Shown in pieces: positions 29,888 to 39,535 of a stretch of DNA of 64,000 nucleotides (position 1 is the first letter of the stretch; each line of letters opens with the position of its first letter). The DNA lies in NCBI GenBank assembly GCA_030145345.1, contig JAQYVT010000001.1, positions 77,013-141,012 of the forward strand, read 5' to 3'. A model generated the notes under the pieces. The model ran no database searches, was not told the DNA's origin, and saw only the letters and a list, made by a program, of their open reading frames with translations. Origin of the DNA: Desulfobacterales bacterium (GTDB taxonomy: Bacteria; Desulfobacterota; Desulfobacteria; Desulfobacterales; UBA11574). A program made the translations under genes and the position numbers.

Positions 29888-30469
29888 TTACAATAGATAT
29901 TTAATGACTAAAAAACCTGTAATTAGAAGAACTGTAAATGCTGTGGCAAGAAGGTTAAAGTATTTATCGATAAAAGACTGGATACTGGGGCCGAATATGT
30001 AAATGAGACCCCCCACAAGAAAAAAGCGCGCAGACCGAGACACCAAAGATGCGATGACAAATACGGAGAAATTGATTTTAAATGCGCCGGCTGCAATGGT
30101 AAATACTTTATAGGGTATCGGTGTAAAACCCGCGATTCCCACGGCCCATGCATCGTATTTGTTGTAGAGAATTTCGATGTATTCAACCTTTGGGGTCAGG
30201 CCGTAAAAGTCTACGATCCGGTTGCCGACGGAAGCCATAAACTGCCACCCGATCAGATAGCCTAAGCATCCTCCGAGGACGGACCCCGCAGAACATATCA
30301 ATGCATATTTCAAAGATTTTTTGGGTATGGATACAGCCAGGGCGATCAGCAGTATATCCGGGGGAATCGGGAAAAAAGAGGATTCACTGAAGGCCAGTAA
30401 AAATAACGCCCATGCTCCATAGGGCGTTTCCGCCCAGTGGAGCACCCAGTCGTAAAGGCGACGAAGCAT
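29888..30469 (-). CDS. YqaA/DedA-like VTT-domain membrane protein
   Basis: FLLAFSESSFFPIPPDILLIALAV...GSVLGGCLGYLIGW...GFTPIPYKVFTIAAG. Confidence 0.88.
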   Translation of the reverse strand: MLRRLYDWVLHWAETPYGAWALFLLAFSESSFFPIPPDILLIALAVSIPKKSLKYALICSAGSVLGGCLGYLIGWQFMASVGNRIVDFYGLTPKVEYIEILYNKYDAWAVGIAGFTPIPYKVFTIAAGAFKINFSVFVIASLVSRSARFFLVGGLIYIFGPSIQSFIDKYFNLLATAFTVLLITGFLVIKYLL

Positions 30470-30472
30470 GAA

Positions 30473-31129
30473 TTACGATCTCCATCCATATTCACCCACA
30501 AGTTTGACAAATCTGCATCCCCCTAAATTTATCTTGTGAATGCCGGTTTCGTCCTTGTAAAGTTTTATGAGTTCTTGGGAATACTGGTCTCCAACGGGTA
30601 TTACCATACATCCCCCCACAGCGAGCTGGCTCACCAACGGTGTCGGAATGCTCGGAGAACCTGCGGTAACAATAATACCGTCAAAAGGGCCTTCGTCGGC
30701 CCAGCCGGCAGTGCCGTCCGAATATTTGGTTACAATATTGTGGTAATGAAGCGCATCAAAAAGCTTGCGAGTTTTTATATGGAGCGCGTGTATTTTCTCG
30801 ATGGTATAAACACGGAAAACAATTTCCGCTAAAACGGCAGCCTGGTATCCGGATCCTGTTCCGATTTCAAGTATTCTGTCGTCTTTCCCGGGCTGCAGTG
30901 CCTGGGTCATCTCCGCTACGATATATGGCTGTGAGATGGTCTGCTGTTCTCCGATGGGGAGGGGAAAGTCACCATAGGCCTGATCTCTTAACGCTTCACT
31001 CACAAAAAGGTGCCGGGGAACCTTGCGCATGGCGGCCAGTACGTTTGGATCGGTGACGCCGCGTGCTTCAATCTGTTTTCTGACCATCTCTTCACGCTGG
31101 CGTTCATACTTTAAAGAATTTTCATCCAA
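30473..31129 (-). CDS. pcm: Protein-L-isoaspartate O-methyltransferase
   Basis: RHLFVSEALRDQAYGDFPLPIGEQQTISQPYIVAEMTQAL, ILEIGTGSGYQAAVLAE. Confidence 0.96.
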   Translation of the reverse strand: MDENSLKYERQREEMVRKQIEARGVTDPNVLAAMRKVPRHLFVSEALRDQAYGDFPLPIGEQQTISQPYIVAEMTQALQPGKDDRILEIGTGSGYQAAVLAEIVFRVYTIEKIHALHIKTRKLFDALHYHNIVTKYSDGTAGWADEGPFDGIIVTAGSPSIPTPLVSQLAVGGCMVIPVGDQYSQELIKLYKDETGIHKINLGGCRFVKLVGEYGWRS

Positions 31130-31263
31130 AATAATAAACCTTATAATTAATCTGAAGCGTTACAATTTTTCCGCGTCACTTTGCCGGAGGCCATTTCAAA
31201 GAACGTTTTTCAAAATGATCTCGCGGTAGGGCTTCGAAACCCGTTTAATTTATTTCGCAAATG

Positions 31264-31283
31264 CCACGGGCGTAAGCCCGTGG
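31264..31283. repeat. GC-rich hairpin CCACGGGC-GTAA-GCCCGTGG
   Basis: Perfect 8-bp stem with GTAA tetraloop in the 31.1-31.9 kb intergenic region. Confidence 0.75.
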
Positions 31284-31933
31284 GAATCTACAGGGCGATA
31301 TTTGGAATTTCTATCAACTTTGAGGGGTTACGTCAAGAATTTAGAATCTATTCACCGAAGGTTTCCAAAACACCAAATTTTTCTGGTCCGATGCGAATTT
31401 TCGTCCTGATTTTTCACCTGCCCATCGATATGGCCGTATCATTAAAATGTCCCCAAACCAGAAAAAAAGAATCCGTGGCCAGAGGACCCGGTTTTGTTGG
31501 CACCTCGGAGGGGTAAAGTCTACCGTATATGCCGGTGGGAATGATGGAGTGCTGGAGTAGTGGAATACTGAGGATTGAAAACAAAAGATATCTTATTTTA
31601 ATTACAGGGTTCAAAACCCAGAACCCGGAACCCACAACAGTGCACATTTTGTCGTTATGTATCTAAAAACAGGTAGAATTCCACTAAACCCGCTAATTCA
31701 ACACTCCAATATTCCAGCTTGACCGATTGAGATGGCATCCCCGTTGTTTTCAACTCGGCACTGAGGACCAGGTTTTTCAGGGCTAAATAAACCGCTTGAT
31801 TTTTCATCACAATGTCGCATAATCTGATGTTCGTGGCATGAGATACATCCCAAAATGCGCTTAAAAAGGAAGTTATGTGCGGTATTCCCGAATACGGAGT
31901 AAATCCCTGGACTGAATCGGACAAAACAGCGCC

Positions 31934-32938
31934 ATGAAGAGCATAAGACATTTGAAATTATGTGTTTTACTTTTGATGCTCATTATTATGTTCGGTGTCA
32001 CCGGATATATGACCATCGAAGATTGGGGTTTTTTAGATGCATTGTATATGACGGTTACCACGCTCACCACTGTGGGATACGGTGAAGTCCACGAAGTGAG
32101 CGAATTGGGGCGGATGTTCACGATTTTTTTTATCATCATCGGTGTGGTTTACTTTTTGTATATTGCGGGTGCCGTCGTCCAGTTTATGGTCGAAGGCCAA
32201 ATTAGAACCATATTGGGGAGAAGAAGCTTGGACAAAAAGATAGATCGAATGAATAATCATTATATTGTTTGCGGATATGGACGTATCGGAAAAATTCTAT
32301 GCAAGATGCTGGCAAGAAAGCCGGTGGACCTGGTGGTTATCGAAAAGGACCTTGAACTTATTCCGGTCATGGATAATGACAAAATGATCTATGTGTCCGG
32401 TGATGCCGGAGAGGAGACCACGCTGCTCAGGGCGGGAATAAAACGCGCAAAAGGTCTGATTGCAGCCCTGGCGACCGATACGGACAATGTATTTTTGGTG
32501 CTCACCGCCAGGCAACTTAATCGAGACATAAATATCATGGCACGGGCTTCCCAAGAGAGATCCAAGTCTAAATTGCTGGCTGCAGGTGCCAACAGGGTGG
32601 AGTCACCCTATGATATGGGGGCAGCCAGCATGGCCCAGCGGATCATCCGTCCAACGGTGACCAATTTTCTGGATCTGGCTTTTGCCTACAAGCGTAAAGA
32701 TATTCAAATGGAAGAGATACCGGTCAATCCTTCGTCCAGCCTTGCAAATGTGATGCTGAAGGATTCCGGTATCCGGCAGCGATTTAATTTGATCATCATC
32801 GCCATAAAAAAACAGGACGACAGCATGTTGTTCAACCCCTCATTTGAGACGGTTATCGAGGCCGACGACACCGTCATCGCCGTGGGGCAGGAAGAAAATC
32901 TTCAGAAGCTGGAAAAAATATTGAGCGCAACACGGTGA
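31934..32938 (+). CDS. Potassium channel protein with TrkA-N/RCK domains
   Basis: Selectivity filter TLTTVGYGEV; RCK NHYIVCGYGRIGKILCKML. Confidence 0.95.
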   Translation: MKSIRHLKLCVLLLMLIIMFGVTGYMTIEDWGFLDALYMTVTTLTTVGYGEVHEVSELGRMFTIFFIIIGVVYFLYIAGAVVQFMVEGQIRTILGRRSLDKKIDRMNNHYIVCGYGRIGKILCKMLARKPVDLVVIEKDLELIPVMDNDKMIYVSGDAGEETTLLRAGIKRAKGLIAALATDTDNVFLVLTARQLNRDINIMARASQERSKSKLLAAGANRVESPYDMGAASMAQRIIRPTVTNFLDLAFAYKRKDIQMEEIPVNPSSSLANVMLKDSGIRQRFNLIIIAIKKQDDSMLFNPSFETVIEADDTVIAVGQEENLQKLEKILSATR

Positions 32939-33025
32939 GCAGGCGGGGCGCTTCAAATCGGGTTAAGGGGATAAAATTAAATCCATATTGATACCCCGCC
33001 GCTTGCTGCGGGGCGCTTCATTCGG

Positions 33026-33637
33026 TTATATTTTATAGATAATCCGTTTATCTGTAATTATTATGTCCACATACTTGTCGTGCCCTTCCATTTGTATTTG
33101 TGGAACGATCTGGTCTTCAAGCGACAAGGCGACCTTTCTTGTGGTAATGGAGAGGTTTGGAATAAGCCGGTCGTAATATCCGTCGCCGGATCCGATTCTT
33201 CCGCCTTTTTCATCAAAAGCGATGCCCGGGATAATTGCAATGTCGATACATTCGATGGGCACAACGTTGCACTGGTTAGGATCTGGTTCCAAGATGCCTC
33301 TGGGACCCAGGGTCAAATCCGTGTCGACATTGTCGATTTTCATCAATTTCATTTTATGTTTTGTTGTGTCAAAGGCGGGAAGAATGACGATTTTGTTGTG
33401 ATTGAAGCATCTTTTAATGATTTTCAGACTGTTAACTTCACAGTTGCTGTTGATATAGAGTAAAACAATGTTCGATTCCAGAAAATTAGCGAATTCAAAG
33501 AGCCGGTTTTCTATTCTTGTTGTTTTTGCTTCAACTTCTTTGGCTGAAAGTGCGGCAAGTGCCTTTGCAATATTGCTGCGTATTTCATCTTTTGTTTCTC
33601 GAATTTCCTCCATGGATACTTTCCCCCGCGCAAACAT
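33026..33637 (-). CDS. 5-formyltetrahydrofolate cyclo-ligase
   Basis: ALSAKEVEAKTTRIENRLFEF...IAIIPGIAFDEKGGRIGSGDGYYDRLI. Confidence 0.93.
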   Translation of the reverse strand: MFARGKVSMEEIRETKDEIRSNIAKALAALSAKEVEAKTTRIENRLFEFANFLESNIVLLYINSNCEVNSLKIIKRCFNHNKIVILPAFDTTKHKMKLMKIDNVDTDLTLGPRGILEPDPNQCNVVPIECIDIAIIPGIAFDEKGGRIGSGDGYYDRLIPNLSITTRKVALSLEDQIVPQIQMEGHDKYVDIIITDKRIIYKI

Positions 33638-33868
33638 TTTAATTATTTTTTATAGTATACAAATTTGATGAACAATGTCAACTTATAATAATCATTGACT
33701 ATATGGCTTGCCCCGTGATACTAGACAAAAGAATTTTTTCCAAATCGGATTGTCGATAATACAGGTGTTGTCAATCCGATTCAGGTGTAAAGAAAGCGTT
33801 AAAAATTTGGGTTATAAAACGTCGTTTGAGCGAACCGAATTAAGATTCAAAGGAATATAGAAACCGAT

Positions 33869-35143
33869 ATGCTGGAAATCAAATTTGTAAGGCAAAATTT
33901 GGAGGAGATTGAAAAATCGCTGGCAAACAGAGGAGAAACAGCGGATCTGGAAACGTTTAAAGAGTGTGATACCCAGCGTAAGTCTCTCCTGCTCGAGATT
34001 GAAAATTTAAGACATCGCCGGAATGTTGTTTCGGAGAAGATCGCAGCCCTGAAGAAAAACGGTGACGATGCAGAGGATCTAGTGACCGAAATGCGCGAAG
34101 TCGGGGGGAGAATCAAAACCCTGGATCTGCAGTTGACCGAAAATGAAGAAAAGATAAACCAAATCCTTTTTGGGTTGCCCAATTTGCCCCACGCGTCCGT
34201 TCCCATCGGCAGGGACAGTTCTGAAAATCCGGTTCTAAAAAAGATGGGCACCCCGCCGGATTTCGATTTCGAGCCGCTGCCCCACTGGACTTTGGGCGAA
34301 AATCTTAAGATATTGGATTTTGAAACTGCATCCAAAATTACCGGTGCACGTTTTCCACTCTATCTGGGGGCCGGTGCAAGGCTGGAAAGGGCGCTGATTA
34401 ATTTTATGCTGGATATCCATACCACCGAGCACGGTTATAAAGAAATACTCCCCCCTTTTATGGTAAACCGGGACAGTATGACCAACACCGGCCAGTTGCC
34501 GAAATTCGAGGAGGACCTTTTCAAGCTGGAAGGGTGGGATTATTTCATGGTTCCGACGGCGGAAGTCCCCGTTACCAATATCCATAAAGGCGAAATCCTG
34601 GATGAAGACATGCTGCCGATTCTCTACACGGCGTATACCCCGTGTTTTCGTTCGGAAGCAGGTTCCTATGGCAAGGATACCCGGGGCTTGATCCGGCAGC
34701 ATCAGTTCAACAAGGTCGAGCTGGTGAAGTTCACCCGGCCGGAGACGTCTTATGACGCGCTCGAAACCCTCTTAAGCAATGCCGAAAAAATATTAAAAAA
34801 CCTCGGGCTTCCGTATCAGGTTATCAATCTGTGCACCGGCGACCTGGGCTTTTCTGCAGCAAAAACCTACGATATTGAAGTCTGGATGCCCGCCCAAGGG
34901 GTTTACAGAGAAATTTCGTCGTGCAGCAATTTTGAAAGCTTTCAGGCCCGTCGTGCCAACATTAGATTCAAACGAAAAGGGAAAAAAGGGACAGAACTTG
35001 TCCATACCCTCAACGGATCGGGTCTTGCCGTGGGGCGGACCCTTGCCGCACTACTTGAAAATTTTCAACAGGCTGACGGATCCGTGATTATTCCCGAAGC
35101 CCTACGACCCTATATGGGGGGAATGGAAAGACTCGTACCGTGA
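33869..35143 (+). CDS. serS: Seryl-tRNA synthetase
   Basis: [18 protein letters not shown]; motif 2 [28 protein letters not shown]; motif 3 [18 protein letters not shown]. Confidence 0.98.
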   Translation: MLEIKFVRQNLEEIEKSLANRGETADLETFKECDTQRKSLLLEIENLRHRRNVVSEKIAALKKNGDDAEDLVTEMREVGGRIKTLDLQLTENEEKINQILFGLPNLPHASVPIGRDSSENPVLKKMGTPPDFDFEPLPHWTLGENLKILDFETASKITGARFPLYLGAGARLERALINFMLDIHTTEHGYKEILPPFMVNRDSMTNTGQLPKFEEDLFKLEGWDYFMVPTAEVPVTNIHKGEILDEDMLPILYTAYTPCFRSEAGSYGKDTRGLIRQHQFNKVELVKFTRPETSYDALETLLSNAEKILKNLGLPYQVINLCTGDLGFSAAKTYDIEVWMPAQGVYREISSCSNFESFQARRANIRFKRKGKKGTELVHTLNGSGLAVGRTLAALLENFQQADGSVIIPEALRPYMGGMERLVP

Positions 35144-36651
35144 AACCAGAAAATTTTCCAAAAGAAATTCGACCCTTTATAATTCCCCAACATGAGGGCG
35201 AACTGATTTATCGATGCCTGGGCTGTGGCCAACAATACGGAATTGATAAATTACTCTATACATGCCCGGATTGTGCACAGGTGCTTCTCATTTACGACCT
35301 CAATTTCGAGGGTTTAAAAAAGATTCCCGGAGAGATCTGGCGAAAAATTTTTGACTATCGCAAGATGCTGACCATTCCCGCGTTAAAGGGGATCTATCTG
35401 TATCATGAATTTATCGGGCCGGTGATACCCCTCGATTCGGTGATTTATCTGGGCGAAGGACACACACCGATTGTCGAGGCAAATGATTTTTTGCAACAGA
35501 AAGCCGGTGTCAGATTCTATTTTAAGAATGACGGCCAAAATCCCAGCGCCTCCTTTAAGGACCGGGGGATGGCCAGTGCCTTGAGCTATATCCATTTTTT
35601 GGTTCAAAAAGGTTCTGTTTCCGACGTACTGGCCATATGTGCGTCTACCGGGGACACCTCCGCTGCTGCGGCCTTATATGCGTCCTATCTTCAACCCCAT
35701 GTTAAATCTGCCGTGCTTCTTCCCCACAAGAAGGTCACCCCCCAACAGCTTTCTCAGCCCCTGGGAAGCGGTGCTTCTGTGTTCGAGATTCCGGGTGTTT
35801 TTGACGATTGCATGAAGGTTGTTGAAGCACTGTCAGAAAAATATAATGTGGCACTTCTCAACTCTAAAAATGCCTGGCGGATACTTGGACAGGAGTCGTA
35901 TTCATATGAAATTGCCCAATCCTTCGAATACGATATGGAAAATAAGGTGGTGGTCGTACCCATCGGTAACGCCGGCAATATTACCGCCGTGATCAGCGGG
36001 TTTTTAAGATTTTATGAGACCGGTATCATAACGTCTTTGCCGAAAATATTGGGGGTTCAGTCTCAACACGCCAACCCTGTGTACCGATATTACCTCGAAC
36101 CGGATGCAGGGAAACGGAAGTTTAGACCGGTGATCGTCAAGTCCAGTGTTGCCCAGGCAGCCATGATCGGAAATCCTGTTTCAATGCCGAGGGTAATTCA
36201 TCTGGTGGATGCTTATAACCGGATGTCGGACAGGCAGAATGTATTTTTTGTGGAGGTTTCTGAGCAATCCATCATGGATTGGGAACTTTTGGCCAACCGG
36301 AATGGACATATTGCCTGCACCCACGGTGGAGAATCTCTTGCCGGCTTGGTGGAAGCCCGCAAGCAGAAAATTGTCGGAAACAATGATGTCGCCGTGGTCG
36401 ATTCCACAGCGCATGCACTCAAGTTTTCTGGTTTTCAGGAGATGTATTTTGAAAAAAGCTTTCCTGCAGAATTCGAAATTGTTCCGGATCCGGCACTTAT
36501 GAATGCCCCTGTTTACGTTCACCCAAAGGATCTTCTAAAAGTCCCTGCTCCCGGGAAACCATTGCAGGGCGCAGAGTTCGATTATTTTGTCGAACGGATA
36601 TCCGAGGAGGTCGCAACGCGTTTGAGTCTTAAAAAGGTGCTGAAGGCATGA
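35140..36651 (+). CDS. Threonine synthase-like PLP enzyme
   Basis: [21 protein letters not shown]-terminal zinc ribbon; PLP Lys motif [31 protein letters not shown]. Confidence 0.92.
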   Translation: MKPENFPKEIRPFIIPQHEGELIYRCLGCGQQYGIDKLLYTCPDCAQVLLIYDLNFEGLKKIPGEIWRKIFDYRKMLTIPALKGIYLYHEFIGPVIPLDSVIYLGEGHTPIVEANDFLQQKAGVRFYFKNDGQNPSASFKDRGMASALSYIHFLVQKGSVSDVLAICASTGDTSAAAALYASYLQPHVKSAVLLPHKKVTPQQLSQPLGSGASVFEIPGVFDDCMKVVEALSEKYNVALLNSKNAWRILGQESYSYEIAQSFEYDMENKVVVVPIGNAGNITAVISGFLRFYETGIITSLPKILGVQSQHANPVYRYYLEPDAGKRKFRPVIVKSSVAQAAMIGNPVSMPRVIHLVDAYNRMSDRQNVFFVEVSEQSIMDWELLANRNGHIACTHGGESLAGLVEARKQKIVGNNDVAVVDSTAHALKFSGFQEMYFEKSFPAEFEIVPDPALMNAPVYVHPKDLLKVPAPGKPLQGAEFDYFVERISEEVATRLSLKKVLKA

Positions 36652-38447
36652 AGACCCAAGGGGTGTGTTTAACATCCGTCTGTTGCTCGACACTCGTTTT
36701 AGCATGTCTGATTGTTCTCCGTCCCGCATATTGCGCTTTTATAAACAAAAACTACGTTGTTCGCTACGACAGGGGCTGGGACATACTCTGTGATCCGTAT
36801 GTTGTAAAAAAAAATGATTGGCTCTTTAAACTTTTCAGACAAAAAGGGGAGATTTCCCACAAGGATTACCCGGAATTTTTACGGATATTCAAACGATTGA
36901 ATCCCCACGTTCATGACATCGACAGAATTCGTCCGGGGCAGCATATCGTTATTCCGCTTAAGAAAGTCCGCCGGGACGACGTGCCGGAGCAATCCTCGGG
37001 AGTTGTTACCATTCCATTTTTAGCCGATTCCCGCATGTCTGAAGCCCTTGAAAAGTATTCATCCCCATATCGGGTCCAAAAAGGGGATTCCATATCCATC
37101 CTTATTTCCAGACAGTTTGAAGGTTATGGTACCCAAGCATATGAACAGGGTATGAAATTGTTCAGGGTGATGAATCCTAACATTAAAAATTTGAACCGCA
37201 TTTATGTCGGCCAGGTAATCCGTATTCCTGATTCAGAAATTCAAAGCCAGCCATGGGTCCCGTCTCTGTTTGAGCAGACAACCCGGCATGGCAAAACAGC
37301 CGACATCGACCCTTCCATCTCAGCGGACCAGAAAACACCGATCCCCCACGCGGCAAAAGATACCGAGAAACAAACAGAATCGCCGTTATCCGAGGTCGCT
37401 TGGGCGTTGGATGCTAAATTTTTTAATAAAGGTGTCTACTACTTTCCGCGTCTGGGATGGGAAGATGTAAAAGTCGATCTTTCCCGGTCCCCTTTCATGG
37501 AACTCAGAGACGGCACCCGGGTGTTCTTTCCAATGAATGCCGACCATCAGGCTTCAGAAATTAAAATGGCCAAATCTTTTTGGAAAGATGTGCATATTGT
37601 ATCAACAGGATCCGGGGATTCTGTGGAACAAATCTTTGATGCTGTTTTGGGGCGTTTTGAAAATAAGGATGTAAAGAACCGTTTGTCCGTGTCAGATCAT
37701 GGTGTTAAGATCGAAGTCCGGGGAATGTGGATCATCGAACAACCCGAGCCGTCCGAGGAAGAAAAGCGCTATCTTTGCATAACACTTATCGAGGGTCCGG
37801 AAGAGCGGACACCGACTTCGATCATTCGCTATTTGGACCAAAATGGTATTGTTATCAAAGAGGTTCTCAAAGGAAAAATTTCCGCCGCCCGAGAATCGAA
37901 TGCGCCCCGATACAAGGGGACGTCCGAGGATATACGTGTCATCAATGCCTCGAATCATAAAATGTTTGTCAGCAATTTTCTGGGGGCCATGGGGTACCGA
38001 TACCAAACCAACGAGACGATTTCATTCGAGTATGCAGGGATTACCATTGACGCGGCTTCAAATCTTGCCACCCATAACAGCGGCACTTCATTTCTTATCG
38101 ACTTCGGAGAATTTTATGGTGATGCGGTTTTGGCCATAAAAAAATCAGGCCGCAACATCATCCAGATAAAAGATAGCGATACTTTGGATGCGATCTCGGC
38201 GCGGCTTCTCGCTGCAATGGGTGTTTCCTTTACCGAGAATCCTAGTTTTTTGGCCGCCAAGAGATCTGTCGGACACAATACCACCCTCACCATCCCCGGG
38301 TTTTTAATCGACCATGCCAAAACACCCGAGACGCTTTTGGCAATGGTTCCGCTGCATGACGGGGTTGTTGAGTTTTTGGCAAATAACGGCATAAAAATCA
38401 TGAGGGTCACGTTGAATGACCATTGGATTGACCAGACGCCATTTTGA
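36648..38447 (+). CDS. LysM-domain secreted protein
   Basis: Two LysM-like repeats (YVVKKNDWLFKLFRQKG...RIRPGQHIVIP; YRVQKGDSISILISRQFEG...RIYVGQVIRIP). Confidence 0.85.
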   Translation: MKTQGVCLTSVCCSTLVLACLIVLRPAYCAFINKNYVVRYDRGWDILCDPYVVKKNDWLFKLFRQKGEISHKDYPEFLRIFKRLNPHVHDIDRIRPGQHIVIPLKKVRRDDVPEQSSGVVTIPFLADSRMSEALEKYSSPYRVQKGDSISILISRQFEGYGTQAYEQGMKLFRVMNPNIKNLNRIYVGQVIRIPDSEIQSQPWVPSLFEQTTRHGKTADIDPSISADQKTPIPHAAKDTEKQTESPLSEVAWALDAKFFNKGVYYFPRLGWEDVKVDLSRSPFMELRDGTRVFFPMNADHQASEIKMAKSFWKDVHIVSTGSGDSVEQIFDAVLGRFENKDVKNRLSVSDHGVKIEVRGMWIIEQPEPSEEEKRYLCITLIEGPEERTPTSIIRYLDQNGIVIKEVLKGKISAARESNAPRYKGTSEDIRVINASNHKMFVSNFLGAMGYRYQTNETISFEYAGITIDAASNLATHNSGTSFLIDFGEFYGDAVLAIKKSGRNIIQIKDSDTLDAISARLLAAMGVSFTENPSFLAAKRSVGHNTTLTIPGFLIDHAKTPETLLAMVPLHDGVVEFLANNGIKIMRVTLNDHWIDQTPF

Positions 38448-38499
38448 TGAATTCGTAAACGGACAGTTAAGAGCTGTCGGGTATTACAAGGTAAAAAAG

Positions 38500-39267
38500 A
38501 TGCAGACCTTTCGACGGGGTTGGACATTTCTTGCGGTTGTGGCAATATGCACCGTAGCGTGTACATCAAACCTGCAGGTCCAAAAAAAACATGGAGAGGC
38601 GGCACGGAATCTGGGTGAAGTATACTTTAGGCAGGGGAATTATACCGAAGCACTCAGGGAGTTTCTAAAAGCCGAATCCCTTTATCCGGACGATCCTTTT
38701 CTGCAAAACGATCTGGGCCTCACTTACAAAGCCAAAAAAAAACCGGATCTTGCAATCACCCACTTTAAAAAAGCCTTGGACCTTAAACCGGATTACGCGG
38801 ATGCCAAGAATAACCTGGGGACCGCATATCTCGACAAGGGGGAATGGGATGTGGCCATCGGGTATTTCAAAGAGGTAACGGAAAGTCTGGTCTATGCTTC
38901 ACCCCATTTACCCCTATCGAATCTGGGATGGGCGTACTATAACAAGAATGCGTATGAACACGCTGAAAAATACTACCTCGAGGCCCTTGAAATAGCGCCG
39001 AAATTTATCAATGCGCTGCGGGGCCTCGGCCTGACTTACATGGCCATGGGAAAGGTTCCGGAGGGTATTGAAATTCTTGAACGCGCTGTAAAAGAGTATC
39101 CGCGCATGGCCCTATTATATTTCGATCTTGCCACGGCGTACACGGTGTTGCATGACGACGAAAGCGCGCTGAAGGCTTATAACAAAGTCGTTGAACTTTC
39201 ACCGGGCACTGCCATTGCCCGGGAAGCGGAAAAAAAGGCCGCAAAGATAAGAAAATCCATGATGTAA
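38500..39267 (+). CDS. TPR-repeat lipoprotein (PilF/PilW-like)
   Basis: Lipobox AICTVACTS; TPR array LGEVYFRQGNYTEALREFLKAESLYPDDPFLQNDLGLTYKAKKKPDLAITHFKKALDLKPDYADAKNNLG. Confidence 0.85.
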   Translation: MQTFRRGWTFLAVVAICTVACTSNLQVQKKHGEAARNLGEVYFRQGNYTEALREFLKAESLYPDDPFLQNDLGLTYKAKKKPDLAITHFKKALDLKPDYADAKNNLGTAYLDKGEWDVAIGYFKEVTESLVYASPHLPLSNLGWAYYNKNAYEHAEKYYLEALEIAPKFINALRGLGLTYMAMGKVPEGIEILERAVKEYPRMALLYFDLATAYTVLHDDESALKAYNKVVELSPGTAIAREAEKKAAKIRKSMM

Positions 39268-39535
39268 AACCGCCGCGTACCCTTGCGAACCCTATTGTGA
39301 AAAACACAAAGACCCGTGTAAAACCCCCTTTTTATCCAATTTTTATGTCAAACTCAGATGTTAATCCTCAAAACACCCCATCTATTCCTGCCCGCCCCGT
39401 AGGTCCGACGGATCGCACCGGGGTGGTTAAAATCTTTTCTTCCTTGAAATTGAATAAAATTGAACATTTTAAAAAGGCCTTAAAATTTTATTTCAAAAAC
39501 GACACGGATTACACCGCGCTAATCAATACAAACAA

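Noticed and set aside
31414-31951. Minus-strand ORFs of 77 and 98 aa
   Set aside because: Built on low-complexity/repeat-like intergenic sequence; no domain features.
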